Below are positions 17,320 through 26,097 of a stretch of 64,000 nucleotides of DNA, piece by piece. A program made the position numbers and the translations under genes. Source of the DNA: G963422745 sp963422745 (lineage in GTDB: Bacteria > Actinomycetota > Acidimicrobiia > Acidimicrobiales > Aldehydirespiratoraceae); contig OY730477.1 of assembly GCA_963422745.1 (NCBI GenBank), positions 930,001 to 994,000 of the forward strand. The letters run 5' to 3'. Within the stretch, counting starts at the first letter, position 1, and every line of letters begins with the position of its first letter. The notes beneath the pieces were generated by a model. That model had not been told where the DNA came from and did not search any database. It was given only the letters and a program-made list of their open reading frames with translations.

Positions 17320-18792
17320 GTGACACCGGGTGATGCAGTCACAGATGAACTAAACATCAATGGCTGGGAGTTGGTAGTCGGACTAGAAGTACATGTTGAA
17401 CTAGCCACGGCCACCAAGCTCTTTTGTGGTTGCGCCAACAGGTTCGGCTCCGAGCCCAATACCGACATTTGCGCGGTGTGTCTGGGTCTTCCCGGTTCTC
17501 TGCCGGTAATGAACGCCCGTGCCGTGGACTTTGCTGTGTGTCTCGGTCGTGCATTGGGGTGCGAAGTTAACGCCGCGGTGATGGCACGCAAGAACTATTT
17601 CTACCCCGATATGTCCAAGGGTTATCAAATAACCCAGTACGATCAGCCTACGAATACCGACGGTCATATCACGCTTGACAACGCTACTATCATCCAAATT
17701 GAGCGAGCCCATCTCGAAGAAGACGCCGCCAAGATCATCCATATCGGTGGCGATGGCAGGATCAACTCCGCTGCCTATTCCCTTGTGGACTACAACCGGG
17801 CAGGCGTTCCATTAGTTGAGATCGTTAGCCGACCCGACATACACACAATCGGACACGCCCGCGCATACGTTGACGAACTGCGTGGCGTGCTTCTGGCCAC
17901 CGGCGTGAGCGACGCGAAAATGGAGCACGGATCGTTGCGCGTCGACGCAAATGTGTCGGTGCGCCCTGAAGGTTCAACCGAACTGCGTACAAGATGCGAA
18001 CTCAAGAACATCAACTCGCTGAGATCCCTCGGTCGTGCCATTGAATACGAAGCCCGTCGCCAGATTGATCTCTACACCTTCGGCGAACTCCCACATCAAC
18101 AGACCCGACATTGGGATGAAGAGGCGGGTCGATCCACTCCGGGTCGCTCCAAGGAAGAAGCGGACGACTACCGCTATCTCCGCGAACCCGATCTGGTTTC
18201 GCTTGTGCCGTCGATTGACGACTTGGCCGCGCTTGACGCAGTCATGCCGCTGATGCCCGCGCAACGGCGTACTCGCCTAGCTGAGTTATCAACACTACCA
18301 CCGTCGGTGTTTTCGACGGTGGTGCAACGAGGCCAGGACGAACTGGCCTTGGCCACGATCGCAGCCGGTGCCGATCCCGACAAAGTCCTTGTCCGCATCC
18401 AGAACGATCTCGCTGTGAACGACTGGTCCAATGTCTCTGCGGGCTCGCTGGCGGCTCTGATCAAAATGGAGAGTGCCGGTAGGCTCACTCCATCTCAGAC
18501 CAAGCAGGTGCTTGCCGATCTTGTCGAATATGGCGGCGATCCCGTCAAGCTCGCTGGCGCACGCGGATTCGAAGCACTACCCCACGACGAGTTACGAGCA
18601 CTGATCAATCAATTCATTACAGATAATCCCACTGAATGGGCACGGTTCGTCACCGGCGATGCCGTCGAACGCAAAAAGATGCAAGGGTTCTTCACCGGAC
18701 TGGTCATGCGAGCCACCCGCGGTCAGGCAGATGGGCGTGCTGTGGCCGAACAGCTAGCTCTCGAAGCGGCCGCTGAGCAAGCTGGCCGCTGA
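17320..18792 (+). CDS. gatB: Aspartyl/glutamyl-tRNA amidotransferase subunit B
   Basis: 490 residues from GTG 17320, chosen because CGGAGG at 17305-17310 sits 9 bp upstream; the frame continues to a TTG at 17311. GatB phosphorylates and transamidates the mischarged tRNA. Motifs: WELVVGLEVHVELATATKLFC near the start, ARKNYFYPDMSKGYQITQYD, and a C-terminal tRNA-binding Yqey-like tail. It is separated from gatA by about 200 bp in which no gene is seen, so it may have its own promoter. Confidence 0.95.
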   Translation: MTPGDAVTDELNINGWELVVGLEVHVELATATKLFCGCANRFGSEPNTDICAVCLGLPGSLPVMNARAVDFAVCLGRALGCEVNAAVMARKNYFYPDMSKGYQITQYDQPTNTDGHITLDNATIIQIERAHLEEDAAKIIHIGGDGRINSAAYSLVDYNRAGVPLVEIVSRPDIHTIGHARAYVDELRGVLLATGVSDAKMEHGSLRVDANVSVRPEGSTELRTRCELKNINSLRSLGRAIEYEARRQIDLYTFGELPHQQTRHWDEEAGRSTPGRSKEEADDYRYLREPDLVSLVPSIDDLAALDAVMPLMPAQRRTRLAELSTLPPSVFSTVVQRGQDELALATIAAGADPDKVLVRIQNDLAVNDWSNVSAGSLAALIKMESAGRLTPSQTKQVLADLVEYGGDPVKLAGARGFEALPHDELRALINQFITDNPTEWARFVTGDAVERKKMQGFFTGLVMRATRGQADGRAVAEQLALEAAAEQAGR

Positions 18793-18893
18793 GCGTGGCT
18801 CAAGCGGGGCGTCCATCCAATACATCGGCGGGATGGGCCAGACGGGTCCCAGCTGAGCGTGGCTCAAACGGGGCGTCCATCCAATACCTACAG
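18791..18893. repeat. Direct repeat after gatB
   Basis: A 35-bp sequence CTGAGCGTGGCTCAAGCGGG... begins at 18791, overlapping the gatB stop, and recurs with one change at 18854 (63-bp offset). It thus copies the 3' end of gatB, including the stop codon, into the intergenic space. Confidence 0.85.
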
Positions 18894-19039
18894 CTGTCTT
18901 CAACAGCACTTTCCGTGTCGTCATGGCCGTTGCCTTAACTGCTCGCCAAGGCACCAGCCGCCGCCCGACGGGGCCGCCATCCACACACCTCGCTTCAACA
19001 CCTACTACACTCCTGTTACCGCAGCCCGCAGGGTTGCGC

Positions 19040-19063
19040 GACCCTACGGGTTGCTGTAGGGTC
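19040..19063. promoter_or_regulatory. Inverted repeat upstream of the FN3 protein gene
   Basis: GACCCTAC at 19040-19047 and GTAGGGTC at 19056-19063 form a perfect 8-bp palindrome with an 8-nt spacer, about 50 bp before the start at 19115. It could be an operator or an RNA hairpin in the leader. No T-run follows, so a terminator is unlikely. Confidence 0.4.
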
Positions 19064-19114
19064 CCGGCCCGGCATACAGTTGGGTGTTGCCCAAACAAAA
19101 GGTGGTAAGAATCT

Positions 19115-22100
19115 ATGAGCACTTCCAATGTGCGCTCACTCGGCCTCAGGCTGCTAGGCGTCGCCTTCCCAGCGATGGTCCTAGTGGCGCTGCTGGCTGC
19201 AACTATGGCGCAAGCAGCCACGGCCAAGCCGCCAGACGCGCCAGACGCGCCGACGGTGACCGCTACGACCGACACCTTGAAGGTGAGCTGGACCGAGCCA
19301 GCGGACAACGGCTCAACGATCACCGGATACAACGTGCGTACCTTGGAACAGGGCGACGCCTACCTGGATTGGATCTGGGCACCGGTTGGAACCACCAGCG
19401 CGAATGTTCCCGTGGAATCCAAAAAGACGTACTTGGTGGACGTACAGGCCGTCAGTTCAGCGGGTGATGGTAAATGGTCTCCTCTGACCAAAGCCGTGAC
19501 CCCGGCCAATAGGCCACCGGGCAAACCAGCACCGCCCACGGTCACACAATCCAACTCCACAGCCACGACCGTTGACTTGACGGCGACATGGGAGGCACCC
19601 GACAACAAGGGCTCCAAGATTACAAGCTACAACATACGCTACAAGAGGGACGGGTCCCCTGTTTTCACGCGCCTCTATTCCAGTAATGATAATTTCACTA
19701 TTGATCTCACCAACCGTGAAGTTGACATAAAGAATCAGCCAGCGGGGACATACCAACTTCAGGTACAGGCGGTCAACAGTGCTGGTGCAGGTCCGTGGTC
19801 AGACGCCGGTTCCGGTAGTGCTCAAGTAACTACTACGCCAAAAGGCAAGCGACTAGAACCTGCCCAGCCCGAACGGCCCACTGTCTCTGCCACGGCGACC
19901 AAGCACGTGACTATCAAATGGAAGGCACCCGACCCCGGTGCTTCTCCAATCGTAAGGTACTACATACGCGCAAGAATCACCGGCACTTCTAGCAGTGCTG
20001 CCAAGCAGTACACTATAGAAGACAAAGATCCGGCAACCAATAGCGTCAAGACCACTGTAAGACTTGACGAATTGGAACCCAATAAGTCATATCGCATTGA
20101 TATTCAAGCCGTCAACAAAGACAAAGATGGTAATGAGCGCAGAAGTGCCTGGTCGTCTCAGGTCTCAACTCGTACTGAAAGGTTGGGGCGTCCATCGGTG
20201 CCCCAAAGCGTGGCAATTGCCGCCGATTCGGAGAACGAACCGGCCAGCACATTGAAAGTGACGTGGAAGGCACCACAAAACGATGGTGGAAGTGATATTG
20301 ACACCTATCACGTTCGATACAAAGAACGCGGTACGGGAACCTATATCGAACGTCAATATGACAACGATACGACATCCACTGTCATTGAAGGTCTTAAGGC
20401 CTCCAAGACTTATGAAATCGGTGTACTGGCCAAGAGCACAAGAGGACGAAGCAACTGGGCTCGGGTAACGGGCACGACAGGTAAGCAAGGTCAGCCGTTT
20501 ACGCCAGCAGCACCGACAGTGAACGTCAAGTCAAGCAGAACTATTAGTGTTGACTGGGACGCACCGAAAGTTGAAGCAGATTCTGACCCCAAGAAGGACG
20601 GTGTTCAGCTCTCAGACATAACAACCTATGAAGTGCGTTACGCACCTAAAGGCAGTACTACGTTCTCTTCGTCAGGCTACATCAACGAGAACACCGATGA
20701 GAAGACGAAATATAAGACAGCTAAACCATTTGCAAACACTACATGGGAACTGTCCGGGTTGAAGCCAAACACTTCGTATGTCATACAGGTGAGGGCAACC
20801 AACAAGTACCGCAGTCATTGGTCTCAGTCTGCAATGATTGACAAAGCTCTTCCTAAGACTCATGGTCCGCCGAGTACACCCAGCGATCTGATTGCAAAGT
20901 CAGCAGTTTCAGCAGCACCGGGCAAGACAGCGTCACTGCTTGTAACCTGGAAGGCTCCGGCCAGTGACGGTGGATCAGAAGTCAGCGGATATGAACTGCG
21001 CTATAGAGACAAGAATGGCGGCGCCTACACGCGCATGACATTTGATGCAAAGTCAAATGCGAAGGCAAAGACGGCTTTCGAAGATCGAAGTTGGCAAATT
21101 GACGGTCTGAAGCTCAGCACTACCTACGTTGTGGGGGTCCGTGCCATAAATGTGAATTATGGTGGAGGATCTTGGGTTACCAAGGATGTGTCCACCTCGG
21201 ATGTACCCGCAGCTCCCGCAGCTCCTACCGTTAGTGGCATTTCTTCCTCCGCCGTGTCGGTGAAATGGGCGAACCGCAAGGATCCGGCAGATTCGTCCAA
21301 GCTTCTGAAAAGCCTCACTGGTGATATCACCTACAACCTGCGCTACAGGCCAGTGGGTGGCACCTATCAGTCCTATGAATCAGCTTCACAGTTTGCGACA
21401 ATCAGAAAGCTGAAGGCCGGTATCACATATGAGGTTCAGGTTCAGGCCGTGAGATCATGGTGGGACGACAATGGTGATAGAAAAGTTCAGCCGTACGCAT
21501 GGTCAAACGCAGGTACTGGTTCCACGCTCGGCGCACCTGCGGCACCTGCTGATACTGCAGCTGCTGGCGCTTCGCTCACTGAGCTGACCGTGACCTGGGC
21601 AAGTCCGGCCAGCGACGGTGGAGCCGCAGTCACTGGCTTCAATATTGAGTACAAGGCTGCCGACGCTGACGCTGACGCCAAAGCCATGACTATGAAGGCG
21701 GGAGCCAAAGCTACTAGTGCCACACTCAAGGACCTGACGGCAGGAACTGCCTATGAAGTGAGCGTCCACGCTGTCAACAAGTACGGCGCTGGCTCCGCTT
21801 CGAAGGTTGAGGCAAGCACTTACAGTACTGATCCGCCGAACGCACCGGCTGCGCCAACCATTAAGGTTGATTCAGCTACCGCAATGACGGCCACTTGGGT
21901 AGAGCCTGAAATGGCAGGTTCTCCCATCAAGGGCTATGACGTGCGGTACAGGGCCGAAGACGGTGACTACGTCGGCGGTGCGATGTGGGTCGGGGGGGCC
22001 GACACCACTAGTGTCAGCCTGAAGGATCTGGCCTCAGACACGACGTATTTGGTTAGTGTCCGTGCCTTCAATGTTCACGGCTCAGCTGGCAGTGAGTGGT

Positions 22101-22426
22101 CGCCCACGGCATCAGCCACGCTCGGTGAAGCTGCTCCTGCGGAGGCTCCAGGCAAAGTGACTGCTGAGGGTATGGCCGATTCGGACACGTCCTTGTCGAT
22201 CACTTGGACGGCTGCTGCCGACGGCGGCAAGGCAACCGGCCACAACGTCAGGTATGGCCCGGTTGGTGGTCCATATGAGTGGATGTGGGCGGACGCTGAC
22301 GCCACTTCAGCCTCAATCACGGGGCTCACCTCCGGTACTACCTATGAAGTGGATGTACAGGCCACCAACAAGCAAGGTGACGGTCCGTGGGCTTGGGGCG
22401 GCCTAGGGCAATTCACCACCAAATAA
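19115..22426 (+). CDS. Large secreted protein of ten fibronectin type III domains
   Basis: 1103 residues. The N-terminus has a signal peptide (LRLLGVAFPAMVLVALLAATMAQAATA, predicted cleavage near residue 36). The rest is about ten consecutive FN3 domains of about 95-115 residues, each opening with a Pro-rich linker and a WxxP strand (VSWTEPADNGSTI, ATWEAPDNKGSKI, VTWKAPASDGGSEV, VTWASPASDGGAAV) and ending in Tyr-x-Val/Ile-x-Val-x-Ala. No catalytic domain, sortase signal or C-terminal anchor is seen. Known: FN3 arrays serve as spacers or adhesion modules at cell surfaces. Inference: an extracellular adhesin or matrix protein. A strong terminator follows. Confidence 0.88.
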   Translation: MSTSNVRSLGLRLLGVAFPAMVLVALLAATMAQAATAKPPDAPDAPTVTATTDTLKVSWTEPADNGSTITGYNVRTLEQGDAYLDWIWAPVGTTSANVPVESKKTYLVDVQAVSSAGDGKWSPLTKAVTPANRPPGKPAPPTVTQSNSTATTVDLTATWEAPDNKGSKITSYNIRYKRDGSPVFTRLYSSNDNFTIDLTNREVDIKNQPAGTYQLQVQAVNSAGAGPWSDAGSGSAQVTTTPKGKRLEPAQPERPTVSATATKHVTIKWKAPDPGASPIVRYYIRARITGTSSSAAKQYTIEDKDPATNSVKTTVRLDELEPNKSYRIDIQAVNKDKDGNERRSAWSSQVSTRTERLGRPSVPQSVAIAADSENEPASTLKVTWKAPQNDGGSDIDTYHVRYKERGTGTYIERQYDNDTTSTVIEGLKASKTYEIGVLAKSTRGRSNWARVTGTTGKQGQPFTPAAPTVNVKSSRTISVDWDAPKVEADSDPKKDGVQLSDITTYEVRYAPKGSTTFSSSGYINENTDEKTKYKTAKPFANTTWELSGLKPNTSYVIQVRATNKYRSHWSQSAMIDKALPKTHGPPSTPSDLIAKSAVSAAPGKTASLLVTWKAPASDGGSEVSGYELRYRDKNGGAYTRMTFDAKSNAKAKTAFEDRSWQIDGLKLSTTYVVGVRAINVNYGGGSWVTKDVSTSDVPAAPAAPTVSGISSSAVSVKWANRKDPADSSKLLKSLTGDITYNLRYRPVGGTYQSYESASQFATIRKLKAGITYEVQVQAVRSWWDDNGDRKVQPYAWSNAGTGSTLGAPAAPADTAAAGASLTELTVTWASPASDGGAAVTGFNIEYKAADADADAKAMTMKAGAKATSATLKDLTAGTAYEVSVHAVNKYGAGSASKVEASTYSTDPPNAPAAPTIKVDSATAMTATWVEPEMAGSPIKGYDVRYRAEDGDYVGGAMWVGGADTTSVSLKDLASDTTYLVSVRAFNVHGSAGSEWSPTASATLGEAAPAEAPGKVTAEGMADSDTSLSITWTAAADGGKATGHNVRYGPVGGPYEWMWADADATSASITGLTSGTTYEVDVQATNKQGDGPWAWGGLGQFTTK

Positions 22427-22436
22427 TTTGATGCCT

Positions 22437-22474
22437 TTACCTGAGGGGTGACCATTCAGTTACCCCTCAGGTAA
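22437..22474 (+). terminator. Perfect 13-bp hairpin after the FN3 gene
   Basis: TTACCTGAGGGGT (22437-22449) pairs perfectly with ACCCCTCAGGTAA (22462-22474) over a 12-nt loop, starting 10 bp after the stop. No T-tract follows directly; it may act as a 3' stabiliser or the first of two tandem terminators. Confidence 0.65.
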
Positions 22475-22499
22475 GGCTCGGTTCTTCAACAAACAACAC

Positions 22500-22558
22500 A
22501 CCACCACGCGGCGTCGGTCCCTGAGAGGGCTGGCGCCGTGTGGTGGTTCTCTTTCTGT
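22500..22558 (+). terminator. Rho-independent terminator
   Basis: CCACCACGCGGCG (22501-22513) pairs with CGCCGTGTGGTGG (22534-22546) with one G-U pair; the stem is GC-rich and is followed by TTCTCTTTCTGTTG. This is the classical stem plus T-rich run, the second hairpin after the FN3 gene. Confidence 0.8.
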
Positions 22559-22560
22559 TG

Positions 22561-23302
22561 CGCGTATGGGCGTTCTCCATACGATGGCTAGAAGCTCTCT
22601 TTAGCTCTCTAATTCACCAATGGTGCCCCCCGATAAGCCCCTCTATACCCAGCGGGTTGGCTCACCACAGTGTTGACCTCGATCCGTCGTCGCCAACTTG
22701 AATATGTCGCTGCGGCTGCTCCTTCGAACCCCTTTCTGGGCTCTATGCCCCTATGTCGGACAGCACAAGTATTCGTATCCGAACACTCGTATCCGAAGAC
22801 CTACTGCAGATATCGAAATCGTCTGCGGATATAGGGATCTTGTACGACCGCATCTCGGGCTACACAAATTTGCTCGAGGAAGATATCTGCCCTACACGCA
22901 ATTATTTGCCCCACCCGGGGGCGGGGCCCAGCCCACTTCCGGGCGGATAATCTGCCCTAACACGCAATTATGTGCCTCACCGGGGGCCCGCTCTTGAGAC
23001 ATGATTAGCGGAGCCGTCGTCACTGGAATATTTCTGGCGACAGGTGGTTTCGCAGGTTCTGGCCTTATGAGTACCGGCCACTATGGTCATCGGGCAAGGC
23101 AGTCGCCAGCTAGCTAAGGTAGTTGTCAGCTAGCTGGGGCTTTGATGTCGGCGAGGGTCCTTGGCTACCGATCAGACATATACGTTGGGCCTCTAATAAT
23201 TCCTTCGTCTACGTGCCATGACGACGGGTCGCCTCTAGGCGTCATTTTGTAGGATCTAAGGCGACTTCCCTCCGGTAAAGAGGGGATTCAGTGTTGAAAG
23301 GG
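22561..23302. other. Gene-free stretch with short degenerate repeats
   Basis: 740 bp of lower GC in which I find no convincing gene or RNA. It holds duplicated short words: CGTATCCGAACACTCGTATC near 22775, two imperfect copies of TGCCCTA(A)CACGCAATTAT with a C/G-rich tail (near 22889 and 22953), and a CAGCTAGCT pair near 23107-23135. The frames crossing it show no family similarity. Confidence 0.5.
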
Positions 23303-24085
23303 TTAGGATCCGCTGAAGTCAGCGCGACCCGGTCCGTTCTCCATAAAGCTCTGAATTCCGGTTTTGCAGTCCTGCGTGCCGAAGATGTGGAACCACTGTT
23401 GTGACTCGAGCTCTACTGCTTCGTCGATCGGCATATGCAATCCGTATTGGATCGCCTTCTTCGCCATTCGTAGTGCCGCCGGGCCCTTTGCGAAATCGGC
23501 TGCCTTCGCAAGTGTGTCCTCATAGAGTCTGTCAGGATCATGGACTGATGAAACGATCTTGTTTGCGAAGGCAGTCTCGGCGTTGATGTGTACACCCGTG
23601 TACACCATTTCCTTAGCCACAGTGACGCCCGCTAGTCGTGCCAGTCGTTGAGTACCGCCACCACCGGGAATGAGACCGAGTTGTATCTCAGGTAGTCCAA
23701 GTCGGGCGTCCTCGGCCGCCAATCGAAAGTCGGTACTAAGTGCTACTTCAAGGCCACCACCGAGACAGTATCCGTTGATTGCTGAGATCGTTATTTGAGG
23801 CAGGCTCTCTACCTTAAGTAGCACGTGATTGAATTGTTGAGAAAATGCCTGCGCAGAGTTTTGATCCAACTTCGGAAACGCTTCAATGTCGGCGCCAGCG
23901 GCAAACACCTTCCGGCCACCCCATATCACTACCGCCCTTATGGAGGGATCGTCACAGATCTCGTCACAAATATCGGAGATTGTGTTGATCATGGTGTTGT
24001 TGATTGCGTTAACCTTCGGTCTGTTGAGCCGTATGGTCGCGACTCCCGGGGCTGATCCGCGTTCCAAGGTTACATGCTTGTCCAT
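23303..24085 (-). CDS. Enoyl-CoA hydratase/isomerase family protein
   Basis: 260 residues from the Met at 24085 (MDKHVTLERGSAPGV). Crotonase fold: oxyanion-hole segment FAAGADIEAF and GYCLGGGLEVALSTDFRLAAEDARLGLPEIQLGLIPGGGGTQRLARL, which holds both glutamates expected of a hydratase (GGGLE and LPEIQLG). It hydrates 2-enoyl-CoA in beta-oxidation. It stands alone between gene-poor stretches. GC and codon use are lower than in the first 22 kb, hinting at a different regional history. Confidence 0.9.
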   Translation of the reverse strand: MDKHVTLERGSAPGVATIRLNRPKVNAINNTMINTISDICDEICDDPSIRAVVIWGGRKVFAAGADIEAFPKLDQNSAQAFSQQFNHVLLKVESLPQITISAINGYCLGGGLEVALSTDFRLAAEDARLGLPEIQLGLIPGGGGTQRLARLAGVTVAKEMVYTGVHINAETAFANKIVSSVHDPDRLYEDTLAKAADFAKGPAALRMAKKAIQYGLHMPIDEAVELESQQWFHIFGTQDCKTGIQSFMENGPGRADFSGS

Positions 24086-24089
24086 ACAT

Positions 24090-24590
24090 ATCAGAATAGC
24101 GTATATCATCCTGAGGGCATTAGTAAGGCCTAGGCAATGTGCTCTGTGATCGGTGAAGCGTGCGCTGGCCTTGTTTCCAAATTGGCATGCCTGCCGTGAC
24201 CGGTAGATGAACCCCGTCGGAGTTTCGCGACGGTGTAGCCTTGCTGCCGATCTGTATCTGGTAGTGGACCTGTCGGAGTCTCGTGATGGTGGTGGGCTTG
24301 CTTCTGATTTGTATGCCTGCTGTGACCGACATTAGATCGATCGGCGGTTGTTCTGGTGCTCAGAGTTGAACACCTGGGCGTTCCCCTTCCAAGGTTCCCA
24401 TTTTTGGGTAAAGGTTGGCGTTTCGTGGGGTGGTGTAGGTAGCGGTCGACGGGTTGGGTGGGTGAGCGCGTGATTCTTGTTGGGAACAACTAAGTACTCA
24501 CGACAGAAGACCCACGCGATGACCCCATGATGATGCCCGAGTTGTCCACCTATTGGCGTGTCTTTGTGATGGTGCCAGCGAGGAACTGTT
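24090..24590. other. Non-coding stretch with imperfect repeats
   Basis: About 500 bp between the hydratase and the transposase remnant. It contains imperfect copies of a GTCGGAGT(T/C)TCG(C/T)GA(C/T)GGTG segment (near 24217 and 24270) and of TGCCTGC(C/T)GTGACCG (near 24188 and 24306). Frames on both strands look like random translation. No gene is supported. Confidence 0.4.
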
Positions 24591-24593
24591 CTT

Positions 24594-25022
24594 GGCCAGT
24601 TGATGCAGCGGGGCATGCAGGACCTGATCAGCGCTGAGCTGACTGCCGCGATTGGTGCCGCCGGACATGAACGCATCAACGCCCGTTCGAAACAGCGCAA
24701 CGGATTGGGCCCAGAGGTGCTGTCGACTTCGGCTGGTGATGTCGAACTAAGGCTCCCAAGGTTCGGTCGGGTCGTTGTTCGCTAGCCTGGCTTGAGACCC
24801 GCCGCTGAGTCGACAAGGCTCTGTGAGATATGAACTGTGGCCGACTACGCGACCGGTACCTTGACCCGCAAGGTCGACGACCTGGTCCGAGCTGGGGGGC
24901 GAGTCGGGGGTCTCGAAGTCGACGGTGTGTCGCGGATCTACGCCCGAATCGATGAAGAAAACGCAGAGCACCGCTACGTCGCCGAAGAATCCATGAGCGC
25001 CATCAAGACCAACCCCGAATAG
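24594..25022 (+). pseudogene. IS256-family transposase remnant
   Basis: Two pieces of an IS256 (mutator-type) transposase are recognisable. 24600-24785 encodes LISAELTAAIGAAGHERINARSKQRNG...TSAGDVELRLPRFG, the N-terminal region. 24837-25022 encodes YATGTLTRKVDDLVRAGG...VDGVSRIYARIDEE, which normally lies just downstream. The region between is deleted or frameshifted, the DDE catalytic domain is missing, and no terminal inverted repeats are evident. It is a decayed element. Confidence 0.7.
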
Positions 25023-25149
25023 ATCACCCGTCCCAACACCACCTACCTCCCCACCGCCTAACATCAACAACCAAGTCAAGAATCACGCACTTGCTTCCAC
25101 CACCCCTCCGGGCACAGCCCGTTTGTCTCGCGCAACGGGCTGTGCCCAC

Positions 25150-26097
25150 TATTGCTTGTTTCGCACCGGGGCCTGCGATTTGTACGTCTTCTGTGCAGTA
25201 TTTGGGTCTTCTGTGCAGTGCTAAAGTGGTTTGAGCAGTTTCTGTGCTGCGAGGTGATTGTGGAGTGTGCCCTCAGTTGGGGATTGAGGGGTGTTTGTCT
25301 TACGCAGCGTTCGGCCTACGAGTTGGTCACTTCACAGCAGGGCTACAGCTGGGCCAGTGAATTGTGTATTTGCCAAGCACCAGTATCTGAGCAGTTTCTG
25401 TGCTGCGAGGTGTTTGGCTGTGGTGTATGCCCTCAGTTGGGGATTGAGGGTGTTTGTCTTACGCAGCGTTCGGCCCACTAATGCCCACTCGCACCAGGGC
25501 CCGCGAATTGTGCATCTACCAAGCAGCAACTAGACAGTGTCTGAGCAGTGATGTACTCGACTGTGGTGAACACCAACAGCTAAGGACCAAGAGTGCTTGT
25601 CTTACACAACGCTCGGCACACCTACCTCGCACCAGGGCCCGCGAATTGTGCATCTACCAAGCAGCAACTAGACAGTGTCTGAGCAGTGATGTACTTGACT
25701 GTGGTGAACACCAACAGCTAAGGACCAAGAGTGCTTGTCTTACACAACGCTCGGCACACCTACCTCGCACCAGGGCCAGCGAATTGTGCATCTACCAAGC
25801 AGCAACTAGACAGTGTCTGAGCAGTGATGTACTCGACTGTGGTGAACACCAACAGCTAAGGACCAAGAGTGCTTGTCTTACACAACGCTCGGCACACCTA
25901 CCTCGCACCAGGGCCAGCGAATAAGTGCATCCTCTAAGCAATAACTAAGCAGTACCTGAACAATAGAAGACTCCGCAGTGTTCAACACCAACAGCTAAGG
26001 ACCAAGGATGAATACCCCACCTCACACCAAGGCCCGCGAATAGCGCACCTACTTGGCAGTGTCTGAGCAGCGTACTCAACCGTGGTGAACACAACAG
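25150..26097. repeat. 138-bp tandem repeat array (satellite-like)
   Basis: The segment GCACCAGGGCC starts at 25491, 25629, 25767 and 25905, an exact 138-bp period with near-identical units; more diverged units extend left to about 25160 and right to about 26060. Each unit carries GCTTGTCTTACACAACGCTC, and a related sequence (GCTTGTCTGACTCAACGCTC) overlaps the 3' end of the HNH gene. 138 is a multiple of three, so one frame stays open, but its protein has no family features; I regard it as non-coding. Confidence 0.9.

Noticed and set aside
22698..22997. Short frames in the gap after the FN3 gene
   Set aside because: Low-complexity translation of degenerate repeats, no start signals.
24332..24700. 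122-residue minus-strand frame upstream of the transposase remnant
   Set aside because: It overlaps the recognisable IS256 fragment on the other strand and shows no family features.
25454..25924. Open frame of 156 codons through the 138-bp repeats
   Set aside because: It is open only because 138 is divisible by three and the unit has no stop in that frame; no family, no ribosome-binding site, and composition is unlike neighbouring genes.
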